Assembly (NCBI GenBank): GCA_027924585.1
Contig: BSBM01000994.1
Location: 6,145,001 to 6,209,000 of the forward strand
Length of the DNA stretch: 64,000 nucleotides
Source: Larix kaempferi
Taxonomy: Eukaryota; Streptophyta; Pinopsida; Pinales; Pinaceae
Reading direction: 5' to 3'
Positions 24,647-36,449 of the stretch are shown here, one piece after another (positions within the stretch are counted from its first letter, which is position 1; every line of letters begins with the position of its first letter). The position numbers and the translations under genes were made by a program. A model generated the notes under the pieces. That model had not been told where the DNA came from and made no database searches. It saw only the letters and a list, made by a program, of their open reading frames with translations.

Positions 24647-25121
24647 ATGTCTCAATGTTTCCTAGAGCTGGATAAACAGATGAACTTCACCGCGGCTTGT
24701 CTTGTAACTAAGTGTAGACAGTTGATGACTCTGAGCTGGTATCAGCTACTATTGTGGTTGGAAATGGGTCCTCAAGTATGGGAGCATGTCTATGCTGGTA
24801 GACGGAAGATGACAACATGGTCTAGTACCAAAAAACTTTGGATGACCGGCTACTATCGTGGCCATTCTTGTTGTCAACATGGGTGTTCTTGTTGTCAACA
24901 TGGCTATTCTTGCTGTCAACATGACTAGTCTTACTGTCAACATGGCCATTATTGATGTCAACATGGCCATTCTTGCTGTCAACATGGATATTCTTGTTGT
25001 CAACATGGCCATTCTTGTTGTCAACAAGGCCATTCTTCCTATCAAAATGGCTCTTCTTGCTGTCAAAATTAGTATTCTTGCTGTAAATTTGGCTATTCTT
25101 GGACGAATGCTACAAGCCTAA
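24647..25121 (+). repeat. 21-bp minisatellite with a coding-like heptapeptide frame
   Basis: From about 24852 to 25100 a 21-bp unit of the type CATGGCCATTCTTGCTGTCAA repeats about 11 times with substitutions only, so the reading frame is kept. In frame at 24858-25121 it gives repeats of MAILVVN or MAILAVN (hydrophobic, 7 residues). Upstream, a 93-codon frame starting at 24647 (MSQCFLELDKQMNFTA) runs into the array in another frame, giving CCQHGYS repeats. I recognise no protein family. A simple minisatellite is the conservative reading. Confidence 0.85.
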
Positions 25122-25276
25122 CGTTTACAACAGTGGTAGCTCATGTTTTTTTAGAGAAGTGTCCAAGAAAATAGGTACATGGACCACTAATCTTCTCACG
25201 TCCACTCCAACTTGTACAATGATCATTTAGTGAAAGAATAATGACGAAAACTTGATTGGTGGCAAGGAACATAATG

Positions 25277-25612
25277 ACAAATCCTAGTCTTGGGGCTTCG
25301 AGAGTGCTCGAAATTCCCATATATCATGGTGTGGTGAGGATTTGTCAAGGAAATGATGTTGAAATTCTCATATATCACGAAGAGAACTGGGGAGTGACCA
25401 CAAGACTCAAGTATTTATGATAAAAAAACAAAGGAAACATAATAGAGGCGGTAAAGAAGAGTGCCATGACTTCTCAAAGATTTCATTTTGCTACGATATG
25501 GGGTATGGTTTATCCTATATATAGTGAGTGGATAGTGAATTGGTGAATTGACTGGGATAGGATGGATGGGGAATGGTAATTATCATAGTATGACAGGACA
25601 ATGGTCATCAGG
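25277..25612. repeat. dispersed module 1, copy 1
   Basis: Begins ACAAATCCTAGTCTTGGGG and runs through TCGAGAGTGCTCGAAATTCC (itself a palindrome around CGAGAGTGCTCG), CATATATCA and GGGGAATGGTAATTATCA. Recurs at 27167-27500 and in part at 28232-28370. Confidence 0.88.
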
Positions 25613-26444
25613 GATAAAATTTGAAGTTGTCATTGATCGTCAAGAGCCTTCTAGCTCATCATAGAAGGGTAATTTGTTTTTACCATGCAAATGAAATTTA
25701 AACTAAAAAATCACTTTTCAAATTCGAATTAAAGATTATTTTCTATTTTTTCATTTGAAGGGTAAGGAAATTTACTATATTATATAAATACTTTTCATTC
25801 ATTTTATGAGATTTCATTCTTTTTATAAGATTTGTTATCTACACCATTGAAATAAAAAGTAAAATGTTTATATTTACAAAAAACAAAAAAGAAATAATGC
25901 TTCTATTTAAAAAAAATAGAATAGTATTCATATAATGTTACTATAATTTTTATATAGAATGGTATTCGTATAATGTTAGTATAACTGTGTAAATGGATTC
26001 CTATCCCTATCTTACTATTATTCAAGAATAAAAGTTACTTATTTACTGCCTTATTTCATGATAATTGCATGTCTTCCTTGCGCCCATGCATGTCTTCCTT
26101 ACTCATGCTTTTAAAATAATCCCACACTTTGGAATTTATCATTTTTGTAATTTTCATTATTGTTGTAGGCCAACCTAGAATATGGAAAGTGGAAGACGGA
26201 TATATTTCTGAATTAAGACATTGTTTAAAACAATCCTTTCAATAAATAAGAAAACTAGTGGCACATTGAGTATAGTGAGGTAACTAATTTTTTATTACGG
26301 ATTTAAAAATTATAAATATTTATTTTTCTAAAATTAGTAATGAAGGCCATACTTAAAAGAGTCATTTTTAATCAACAAGAAAACAAGTGGCACATTGAGA
26401 ATAGTGAGGTTACTAATTTTTAATATTTAATTGTACAATTACAA
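25613..26444. other. non-coding stretch with module shared with 12757
   Basis: Starts with TCAGGGATAAAATTTGAAG and CCTTCTAGCT, matching 12757-12880. Two segments of about 45 bp (ACTAGTGGCACATTGAG near 26253 and CAAGTGGCACATTGAGA near 26384, each followed by ATAGTGAGGT) form a short direct repeat. No gene. Confidence 0.6.
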
Positions 26445-28370
26445 TGGTTTAGCTTATATATATTGAGTGGCTTATATATGGGAAGGATGGGGAATGGTAA
26501 TTATCACAGTATCGAGGGACGGTGGTCATAGATATCATATGTACTGACTATAGATTTTGTTGGAGTAATTGTACAATTATATAGAAGTTTGTGACATTAT
26601 GTTTTTTCATGAACTTTTACTTTGCCAAGGACTTCACTTCGATGGGAATTTACTTCGTGGAGTAAACTTCACTTTGACGGGCATTTACTTCGACAAGTAA
26701 AATTCACTTCGATAAGCATTTACTTGGCGGACTCTTTACTTCACAGAACACTTTACTTCGCGGACCTCTTAACTTTGTCGACGTGAAACTTCTTACTTCG
26801 CAGACCTCTTAACTTTATCAAGATTCAAATTCGACAAGCCCACTATTAAACATGCTTTGTATTAAAATATTTCTTACTAAGACATAAAAATCAATAGAAG
26901 TTATTCTGGGTTAAAAAAGGGAAACTTTGTCGCATTACAAAGAGATGGAATTTAATTTGATCTTTCACCTTTTATAGAGCTTGCACTATTAATACATTTC
27001 ATGACTATTGAGATTGAGCTCACAAACACATCGCGAACCTTTTCTTCTTCTCCATTCTCTCTTGCTCTCGCTTCTTCACACACTCTATTTTTTTGAACTA
27101 TCTTCTCCTACATATACACACACTTGATTTTTGATTCACCTGGAAGATACTAAGTCACATTAGATACAAATCCTGGTCTTGGGGATTCGAGAGTGCTCGA
27201 AATTTCCATATATCATGGTGTGGTGAGGATTTGTCAGGGAACTAATGTCGAAATGTGCATATATCACAAAGAGAACTGGGGAGCAACCATAAGACTTAAG
27301 TATTTATGATAAAACAACAAAGGAAATGGAACAAAGTCAATAAAGAAGAGCACCATGACTTCCCAAAGATTTCATTTTGCTACGATATGGGGTATGTTTT
27401 ATCCTATATATAGTGAGTGGCTAGTGAATTGGTGAATTGAATGGGATTGGATGGATGGGGAATGGTAATTATCACAATATGGTAGGATGGTGGTCATAGA
27501 TATCACCTGTACTGACTGTATATTTTGTTGGTGTAATTGTACATGTATAACTCCAATTGATGCCTTGAGAAAGGATTGTATGCTGACATGATGATGGTTT
27601 ATACAATGAAATTATGAAATGGCAGTTATCTTGATGGTGCTAATGGTGAATGATGTCTTGTGTCACGTGTGTGAAGAAAATAATCTCATCATGCTTTAGT
27701 CGACATTATGTCTTGTCATGAAATTTTATTTCTCCAAGGACTTCACTTTGACGAGCATTTACTTTGCAAAGTAAACTTCACTCCGATGAGAATTTACTTT
27801 GACAAGTAAACTTCACTTTGATGAGCATTCACTTTGTGGACTCTTTACTTTGTAGAACACTTACTTCGTGTCCCTCTTAACTTTGTCGAAGCGAAATGTT
27901 TTACTTCGCGGACCTATTCACTTTGTCGAAATTCAACTTCGAAAAGCCCACTCTTAAACAATATTTATATTAAGATATTTCTTACTAAGACATAAAAATC
28001 AGTCAAAGTTATTCCAAGTTAAAACATGGCAACTTCACCGCATTACATAGAGATGTAATTTACTTCGATATTTCACCTTTTTAGAGCTTGGGTTCTTAAT
28101 ACATTTCATGACTATTAGCTTGAGATCACAAACACATCGTGAACCTTTTCTTCTTATCCTTTCTCTCTTATCCTACATATACACAGACTTGATTTTTGCT
28201 TCACATGGAAGCTACTGAGTCACATTAGATACAAATCCTGGTCTTGGGGATGCGAGAGTGCTCGAAATTCCCATATATCATGGTTTGGTGAGGATTTGTC
28301 AAGGAACTGATGTTGAAATGCTCATATATCACAAAGAGAATTGGGGAGCGACCATAAGACTAAAGTATTT
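26445..28370. repeat. tandem duplication, units of about 1 kb
   Basis: Copy one covers about 26445-27400 and copy two 27400-28370. Matching anchors: GGGGAATGGTAATTATCAC (26490, 27458), CATGAA(C/A)TTTTA (26608, 27717), TACTAAGACATAAAAATCA in both, and GATACAAATCCTGGTCTTGG (27163, 28228). The offset drifts from 968 to 1109 to 1065 bp because of indels, the largest an extra stretch of about 140 bp at 27545-27690. Within each copy a TTCACTT(C/T)GA - CATTTACTTCG motif is itself repeated every 25-30 bp (26625-26830, 27735-27930). No coding sequence is recognised. Confidence 0.85.
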
Positions 28371-28374
28371 GTCT

Positions 28375-28915
28375 TGAATTTTGTTTTCTGACAAGAAGGA
28401 TCGGTACCCCCTTTGTTTGGTAGATAATTGTGAACAGCTATATCCAACAATTCCCTATATCGAGAATGGTGAACACAAGAAGGATTGAACGACCTTTCTT
28501 GAAGTTTAGAAATACTATGAAAAGAATATTGGGAAGAAGAAGGGTCGGCCACCCCTTCATTTATGAGGGAATTGTAAAAATATTCAACCTACGAAGGCTA
28601 GGCCGTCAATTCATGTATATCCAAAATGGTGAACACTGGAAGAATACTAAGCACAAGAAGGATCGACTGACCCTTCTTGCAGTCTAGAACTATTATGAAA
28701 AGAATACTGGGAAGAAGAAGGGCCAGCCGCCCTTTCATTTATGAGGGAATTGTACAAATATTCAACCTACGAAGGCTAGGCCGTCAAGTTATGTATATCC
28801 AAAATGGTGAACACTGGAATAATACTGAGCACAAGAAGGGTTAGTCAACCCTTTATTTACAAGAGAAATGTAAAATATTTAATCTACAAAGGAAAGGCCG
28901 ATAATTCCCGCTTTA
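28375..28915. repeat. second copy of the GC-palindrome array
   Basis: Same family as 10195-12296: TTTTCTGACAAGAAGGATCG, GGGAATTGTAAAAATATTC and CAACCTACGAAGGCTAGGC appear in the same order. The dyads (GAAGG(G/A)TCG...CCCTTC) number about six. It begins exactly where module 1 copy 3 breaks off (near 28370), so the two modules are joined here. Confidence 0.9.
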
Positions 28916-30700
28916 TCAATTTCACTGTAAATAATAGGGAGGAGAAGTGGATTGTTGTGGGGAAAATGCACCTATAGTTCAGGGGAGAAACTACCAACTT
29001 ACGGTGATAAAGATAGACTTACAAGCATTCTGCAAGTACAACAAATAAATGAAGAGATTAGGGTTTAGAGATGTAGGCAACTTATTCAGAAGATTGATCT
29101 TAGCTTTTCCTCCCTCGCTCTTCAATGTTTATCCAGTGTCGCAATGCCCAGACCTGCAAAACAACTTGATACCTTTCTCAAATACATTTGACTATATATA
29201 TAATACTGATATCTATAATGGAAAGAGACTCCAAACTATAATCAAACAGTAATCAAATCTAAGACACATTAATAGGTCATATTTGGAAAGAGAAGAACGT
29301 CTAATCTTTATTAATGAATGAAAGCAAGTACATAAAGTTATACCTTCTTTCAAGCTTGACACTTCACGAAACCTAGATTCAAGGTCTCCTCCTTCCGTTC
29401 TCCAAGGATCCCAGCCTCTAAGCAATTGTACTAGGGTTTACCAAAACTGAAGCACAAGAGAGGGGGATGAGGGTCTCCATTCCTCCAGCATAACTTTGCA
29501 ATTGAGATTAGTCCTTTCACATGACCCTTCTACCCTCCTTATATAGTCAGTGAGGAAGAGGAAAAGAAGTTACAACCACTCAAGAGGTTTCCCAACCAAC
29601 TTAACTTACTCGAATTTCGAGATTTTGACCAAAACATGGGTGTACGCTACTCTATAGTAGACAAAGTTGCGTACGCGTGTCAATGGGCACTACTTTAAAT
29701 GAGACAAAGTCGCGTACACATGCTACTATTTCAACAGTGGAGTCACGCTCATATTGAAAAATGGCCAAAAATAGGCTTTTCTGCTCATTTTCAGGAGATG
29801 GTTTGGTCTGGAAAAATGTTCCTAAGGGTCATATACATCAAATGGGTCAAGAATGAGGTAATTTCAACCATTTTTAGTGTCCCAAATGACTCCTCCATCC
29901 ACAAATTTCCTGTTGTGTGACTTAACTTGATCTCAAGAAGTGTCGTCATGCGACCAAGGGAAGCAAGTGTCGTCACGGACGGAGAGGTGTCATTTCAAGC
30001 TATAACATGGATGATTACAGCACATGATACCAATCTCTATTGCTGTTAAATGCTGCTGCATGTTGTACACCATGCAACATTCACCAACCCACATCCACAT
30101 TGGAGGAATTCGGGGTTGGAATTCAGACGTCTGTTGAAGTAGAGTGAACAAGTCAAATCTGACAGTAAATGAAGTAGTTAAGACGTTGCGGGAGATGATG
30201 CAAATAAAATGAAACGCAATAAATGACTGATTAAGATTCCATTTACGACCAATGAGTGCACATCATTCAGGAAATCGACAGAGGATTTGACAATCATCGT
30301 CAGAGATTGACTCAATGGAAGAAGAGCGAGAGATTGAAGGTTATAAAAACATACCAAAGCTAACAATTAGACCCATTATGCATTTCAAAATTTGTAGCAA
30401 AAGAGTTAGCATAAAATTTAAGAAGAAGAGCCAAAGCAAAGAGTAAATCGAGAAGCTACGATGGTGCAAGTGATTTCCATCACAAGTACAGAGGATGCAC
30501 CAGTAGTGTGGGTTCCAATCTCCCAAGAACAACCATCTGTATCGACGTGTTCATACGAAAAGAAATGAAGAATAAGTTGACCAGCAAGTTTGGATAGGAA
30601 AACTAAGAAGTCTCATAGCTCGACATGGACTGTAGTGGAATAAGGAGGAGAGGGCACATCAGCTGTTGCGGAGGAAGAGATAACAGCAAGAGGAAGACAA
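28916..30700. other. non-coding stretch with block shared with 23908
   Basis: No gene recognised. GTACGC/GCGTAC-rich text near 29640-29715 repeats weakly (AGACAAAGTTGCGTACGCGT and AGACAAAGTCGCGTACACAT). The block at 30025-30105 matches 23908-23985. It may be an LTR or leader of the retroelement remnant that follows, but no LTR pair or PBS was found. Confidence 0.5.
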
Positions 30701-31570
30701 ATCGAGCTGACAATCGTAGATATCCTAGACTATGTACCACCACACACAGAGGGAATACAAGCAATAAGGTTCAGAAAGAATGCTAAATACACCATTAAGG
30801 AGCCAGCGATACCAAAGGGTGTCCACTTCATGGGGAACATAGTGCGGAAACTACAGAGGCTGCAATATAGTGATGATGATGTATTAGCATACCCAAAATG
30901 TAAGGATACACACGCTGATGTACCACATGGAGATGCGGGCTCGATCACAAGAGATCCAGTGCAGTGGGAATTGGGGCTGAAGAAATTAGGACTCTTGAAC
31001 ATCATTCACATACCACATTTTAGGAGATTTGAACAAGAAAATGCATGCGTGAAGCAGTTGTTGGCCTTCTTTCACAACGGATATCTATGGCTGCATACAA
31101 AAATTCCAATAATGGTAGACCTCATCTCACAGATCATAGTATTTCCCAAGGAAGGGGTAGATCCTTCACAGTATTTCCAAGGCAAGGATAACGACAAGAA
31201 TATTTCCGTGAAGCTAAAGAAATAATTGAGGTGGAAAAGAACACCAGGGGATACCTCATCAATATAATCAATGATCAAGTGGTTAGAGTTGGCGCAAAGT
31301 TGCTGGAAATCAAAATCATGTGGAAGAATTGACCAAACCAATCCACATCCGGAGTGATTGCATCTGTGTACCAATGTGCCGCAGGAGTTGGTTGAAATGG
31401 GACAAGACCCATGAGGATAAAGGGGAACATACCAAGTTCTAAAAGCTTTGGTTAGGGCCTTATGTTATTAAAGAAAATTTGGGACCCGATACTTTTCTCC
31501 TAGATACAATGGAAGGACAGGATGAGGCCTATCCTGTCAATGAGAAGATTCTCAAATTATACTTCTATTG
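30701..31570 (+). pseudogene. LTR-retroelement remnant: gag piece fused to integrase end
   Basis: The frame at 30830-31225 contains WELGLKKLGLLNI and DPSQYFQGKDNDKNISVKLK. It continues after a frame change with VEKNTRGYLINIINDQVVRV, which resembles the gag-like ORF of plant LTR elements. About 100 bp later the sequence reads FxKLWLGPYVIKENLGPDTF and VNEKILKLYFY, the typical C-terminal tail of a Ty3/gypsy integrase. Protease, RT and RNase H are missing, so a large internal deletion joined the two ends. Stops at about 31222, 31330 and 31570. Confidence 0.65.
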
Positions 31571-34106
31571 ACCTCTAAGGAGGCCCATCAATTTTGTATA
31601 TAATCTGCAATTTTTTTTGTTATGATTGATTTGTTTGACTGGTGTATTTTTATTTTTATTTGAATTTTTTATGTTTTTTGCTTTATGATAATAAAAACAG
31701 AAATCAGGTTTGAGACAATTATGAATCATGATCAACTCAATTCATTGGTGTTATTACATGCAAGGAGAATAATTATTTTTATAAATTACATTTCTCCTTA
31801 TCTACTATCCACACTCACATCACCAAACCAAAATTATTTCAAGACTTAATTTCTCTCGTATCTGATTTACATTCACTTGCAGTTATATATTGTCTAAACA
31901 TTTTGGCAAATGATCATTAGTGTAACACTAAATGGGTAAGGTATCATTACAGCCAGCAATTGGTAGAAGGCAGTTAATTCTTTGACTGTAACATCTTTCT
32001 TGAATTAGATGCATGATCAAATTACTACAGGGTTCTCATCTAGGCTGAAACCGACTACAAACGTGGAGGTACAGTCCTTGGTTATACCTGATTATTTGAG
32101 GTTCCACCAGCAATACATTTATTTCCTGTGAATCAATTATATATAATACATCTCTAAGAGGACAACTAATTTACATATTTCAATCGGTTTTCCATTGAAA
32201 ACAATAGACTAAGATTAACATTGTCGATCTTAAATTCCTTACACCATTTCATGCTTTTAAGAAGCATTTATACTATCCCCATCATCACAAGTTCTGCAAT
32301 TTGAAATATTGGGGCTGTGGAATCATGATCCAAGTCATTAAGTATGTGTTCACATACTTTGTATCTAGTTGTCCACCCTAGGAAAAAAATGGAAAAAACT
32401 CTTGTACCAACCTATACAAGCCAAAAAAAAGACTAACCAAGATCCTATTCACATTATTCATATACAGGATGAAGAAGAATCCAAACCTAATGAAGTCATT
32501 CAGGATAAGAATGTTGTATTAATTAATATTCTCAACCAAAATGTGTAAACAATTCATCCCCGGGTTTAAAGACACAATCTTGCTTCCATAGAAATGATAC
32601 AATACCTCGAAATATCATTAAAGTGGCATAGTGTCTAAGTAACAAAAATGCTCAAGACAGGAGAAAAGGGAACTAGAACAATGTTGTAGTAACAATTGTC
32701 ACAATTTGATTAATTATTATCAAGCTAAAATGTTTGCAATGGCTGAACACATTGATGACCTTAAGGATAAACTTACTGAACTAAAGACACATAAAAGATT
32801 TCTCAATGAGAAACATCAGGTTCAAATAAGTGAACTAAGGAGGAAGCTTAATTCTTCCACTAATGGTTTAGCAGTCAATACATCTGTTATTAATATCTTT
32901 AACCATCCCAGTCTGTCCGAGCTCAGCAAGCCAAAATGATTCACAAACATGAGTTTATTTTCCTCTTTACTTGTATATATGTATTGCTTGGCATATGTTC
33001 TATTTTGATTAAAGGTGAGTTTTATCTATGTAGGCTAATTCAATTTGTTATTTTTCTTTCTTCTCATTGCCTATGCATTTGTAAGAAGTGGCTACAGAAT
33101 TATAGATTTTACAGGTACTTCATTTTACTTGTTGTTTTATTTATATGCCTGTTTGTGTGTTTCCGGTACAAATAGCGTGGAAGATATTACCGGACTTAAT
33201 GACTCTTTATCTTTATAAAATCATCGTGACTAATATATATGAAATTTTCTATATGTTTTTCATGCTTTGATTTTATTGTTAATGTCATTATGTTTGTGGG
33301 GTTTGTAGTAAACAATCTTGCCTGTGTAGATTTGTCAGTCAAACTATACAACTGTATGATTATTTGGTTTTATCGATGGGCAATAGTTATTATTTTTATT
33401 TCACCATTCCATAATTGTTAGTCTCGCTACACTTATCTACTTGTTGTTATCTTGATTCGATCTCATATCATCTCTGATGATTCATTAAGCATTTTGAATA
33501 TATATGATAGTAATTTTAATTAGTAAGCATATTTGATCTAATTAAAATAATGATTCTGTGTTCATTTGTAATGTGCTGCCTAATTCACAATATCAATCAA
33601 TTGGTTTTGTTAGAAGGAAAAGTATGAATTATTTATTCGATATCTATCAATGATTGTTTTCAGTTATTATATGTTCATATGCTAGAATTTTCTTTGTTTG
33701 AAAATAGTAGAGTATCATTTGTTGATATCATAATAAATTGATTCCAACTCTTGTGATTAATATCTTGATCAAGATTAGAAAGTAGTAGGTAATTTAGATA
33801 TGATTCCTTCCTTTCAGGTGTAAATGTAAAGAGTAACAATAATTCAGATTCATTTGGTCTGAATTACTACACTATGAAAATCTGATGTAGTAGATATGTA
33901 TTAGATATTTTTTTTTTAATACATCTGAAGTATTGTGCTATTAGATTAATTTTTATAGAATTTAATATTTTAGCTTGTCTGTCACAACCTTAATAGCATA
34001 TATTGTTCGAAAACCACTCTGCAGATTAAATCAAGTTCAATGGAATCCCTACGTCGAGTTGTATATTTGCATCAAGTCAATACTCAACTTATTTCATTTG
34101 TATATA
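31571..34106. other. mostly empty stretch with one small coiled-coil-like frame
   Basis: AT-rich DNA. A 77-codon plus-strand frame at 32706-32939 encodes MAEHIDDLKDKLTELKTHK and KHQVQISELRRKL, with leucine spacing of a short coiled coil. About 250 bp upstream another frame has IQDEEESKPNEVIQDKN. These may be the tail of a retroelement-encoded ORF that follows the remnant at 30701-31570, but I cannot name a family. Nothing else is recognised. Confidence 0.35.
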
Positions 34107-34505
34107 TCATTTTTTAGTGTTAAACCAATGTATATAATATCTATAGGTTTTGTACTTCCTTTCTTTTAGTTCACCTTCTAACTTAGGAATGATCTCGGCT
34201 AATAGAGCCATAAAACCCGTGAGGATTGACCATTCCAATGGCTTGGGGTTTCCTAAATACCCCCGGATCGGGTTAATTCTTCCTTGGGCTCTCCACATTT
34301 GGCCCAATCCATAAGTCAATCATATATGTCCTGATTGATGTTATGAATTAGACCATTGGGGAAATCCCATATTGTTTTTTCCCAAAATTTCATACTAGCA
34401 TTTACTCAGACACTTTATGTGCAACCTTTAAAACTACATGTAGAATTCAAATTCGGCTCATGCAGTCCTAGTTCCACAAACCTGGGCCCTGATAGTAATC
34501 TATAA
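34107..34505 (-). pseudogene. start of an older retroelement: possible PBS and gag start
   Basis: Directly left of the interrupted LTR (34506-40788) the minus strand reads TACTATCAGGGCCCAGG, a degenerate match to the initiator-Met PBS TGGTATCAGAGC. Some 180 bp further a frame (34107-34319) includes NPKPLEWSILTGFMALLAEI and PKLEGELKERK. That is a plausible gag N-terminus, but no domain is recognised. The element is lost beyond this point. Confidence 0.35.
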
Positions 34506-34933
34506 TGTATCCAGTTAAATCCTATTTTAATCAATGAGACCACGGGGCACTCAATTTCCATATCTAAATTTAACATTCATGCCCAATTTTGTTTTTAACG
34601 AATTTCATTTATTTTAACAACAGAAATAAACAAAATGGTGACCCAAATAATCTCATGCATACATCATAATTTGCGGGAACATCAAACATAATCACACATT
34701 CCATGCCATGCAGTCCAGACATTTAGACATTCATAACAACAGTAAACAAATCATATTCAAACACATAATTAATCATGGGATTCATAATAGTTAGAGACTT
34801 ATCTTTTAAATAAAATGTTTTCCAATTGGCTACATGGGAAGGGCGCTCCTCCCAGCCATAGGCATTGTCAAGCCAAATCTCACTTTGACAATCCACCCCC
34901 AAGTTGAGGCTATCAATCCATGAGGGAAAATCT

Positions 34934-35190
34934 TGACAGATTTTTATGGAGGCAGAGGAACCAGAAAAACAGAGTATATTGAAAAAGCTGAAAACAAAAC
35001 AGAGGAGAATTCTCGATGGAGCTCGATGGCTCTTCTACCTCATTCTAGAACCCAAATGAACACACAAAAATACATTGAACATGCTGATGCCTCTTCACCC
35101 GAGGCACATTAACTTCTACACCCTATGCATTAACTCCGTGTAGAGTGGTAGGTGAATTCATCAAGTTGACGGGAGGAATTATCTCCAACA
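34934..35190 (-). repeat. 3' LTR of the gene-capturing element
   Basis: 257 bp, plus-strand ends TGACAG...CCAACA. Differs from its partner at three sites (in TCTACCTC/TCTACATC, ATGCTG/ATGCCG and GAGTGG/GAGCGG). Confidence 0.97.
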
Positions 35191-35200
35191 CTCCCCCTTA
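35191..35200 (-). other. polypurine tract
   Basis: The minus strand reads TTAAGGGGGAG immediately before the LTR start TGTTGG: a textbook PPT. Confidence 0.9.
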
Positions 35201-35318
35201 ATTCCGGCCATAAACAAACTACTAACATCTAAAGCATACATAAAATGCCTTCATGGACTTTCAACAAAAATAAATAAAACATTAATGCCTGCTGGTCTAA
35301 GTCTAAGCTAGGCTTACA

Positions 35319-36449
35319 TTAGATCATCCCAAAGCTCAAAATTATCTTACCATTCTTCACCACAGCTATGAGATCTGCATCTTTGATTGTTGAAAGACGA
35401 TGTGCAACAACAAGAGTTGACCTGTTTACCATTGCATGATCCAATGCCTCTTGAACTATGTGTTTGGATTCAGCATCCAGGGCAAATGTAGCTTCATCTA
35501 GCAGCAGTATCCTAGGGCCTTTTACAATTGCCCTTGCAATTGCTATGCGATGCTTTTGACCTCCAGATAACTGTACCCCATGCTCTCCAACACATGTTTG
35601 ATATCCTTGGGGAAGGCCTGAGATGAACTTATGAGCATTGGAAGCTTCAGTAGCCGCTACAACCTGCTCATCAGAAGCTATTCCGTCCATTCCATAAGCA
35701 ATATTTGCACGTATTGTGTCATTGAACAAAATAGGCTCTTGGCTCACCAAGCCCATTTGTTTCCTCCACCATTTAAGTTGCAGTTGTCGGATTTCAACTC
35801 CATCAAGTAATATATGGCCTGAATCAAGATCATAGAATCGCTGCAGCAGTGAAATGACAGTTGATTTACCGCTTCCACTTTCTCCCACGAGAGCAACAGT
35901 CTTTCCAGAATGGATACAAAAGCTTAAATCTTTGAAAATTGGTATGTCTGGACGAGTAGGATATTTAAAACTAACATGGAGAAACTCAATGTCACCTTTG
36001 ACATTCTCTAAGATAGTCCCAAATATATTACTTGCGTCAATTTTGGATTTACGATCAAGAATTTTAAATAGTGAACTGACTGAAGCTTTAACTTTTCCAA
36101 TATCACGGGCCATGCCCATTGATTGAGAAACCATCATGGAAATTATCGTTAGGGTTAAAAACACCCTGAAAACTTCAGTAAAAGTTGTCTCCCCATCTTT
36201 AACCATTCGATACCCTACCCAAAAGCTGACTGCATATACTGCAAGCATAAGGAAATTTGAGAAGCTAAAACTAATTCCACTTATAATTCCCCATCGAATT
36301 CCACTTTTCATGGGAGTGGAACATTTTTCACTGTAGAGGCTCATCACTTTCTCTTCCGCAGAAAAGGAGGCAACAGTTCGAATGCTTCCAACTACATCTG
36401 TTGCAACCTGACTGGCTTGCTCATACATTACCATTCTTGTCTGCTGCAT
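35319..36449 (-). CDS. captured C-terminal fragment of an ABCB (MDR/P-glycoprotein-type) transporter
   Basis: The 376-codon open frame aligns with the last third of plant full-size ABCB proteins. Residues 1-115 carry the late part of the second membrane domain (helices at about 55-83 and 93-113). The second nucleotide-binding domain follows: Walker [10 protein letters not shown] at 189-197, Q-loop Gln 237, signature LSGGQ at 294-298, Walker B ILLLDE at 314-319 and H-loop His 350. The D-loop is FALD instead of the usual SALD. Homology stops abruptly after VVKNGKI, and seven unrelated residues precede the stop. ABCB proteins export hormones and metabolites using ATP; this half-module lacks most membrane helices and is unlikely to transport. 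The first visible Met may not be a real start: the frame lies just downstream of the gag/acidic ORF in another frame, overlapping it by 29 bp. No introns interrupt it. Confidence 0.93.
   Translation of the reverse strand: MQQTRMVMYEQASQVATDVVGSIRTVASFSAEEKVMSLYSEKCSTPMKSGIRWGIISGISFSFSNFLMLAVYAVSFWVGYRMVKDGETTFTEVFRVFLTLTIISMMVSQSMGMARDIGKVKASVSSLFKILDRKSKIDASNIFGTILENVKGDIEFLHVSFKYPTRPDIPIFKDLSFCIHSGKTVALVGESGSGKSTVISLLQRFYDLDSGHILLDGVEIRQLQLKWWRKQMGLVSQEPILFNDTIRANIAYGMDGIASDEQVVAATEASNAHKFISGLPQGYQTCVGEHGVQLSGGQKHRIAIARAIVKGPRILLLDEATFALDAESKHIVQEALDHAMVNRSTLVVAHRLSTIKDADLIAVVKNGKIILSFGMI

Noticed and set aside
23908-30105. The shared block at 23908 and 30025 as an LTR pair of one element
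   Set aside because: The matching part is only about 80 bp, with no TG/CA ends, PBS, PPT or target duplication, and the DNA between is made of unrelated repeats.
35319-36449. A local functional ABC transporter gene
   Set aside because: It lies between the LTRs of a retrotransposon, lacks the first nucleotide-binding domain and most membrane helices, and ends abruptly after NGKI.
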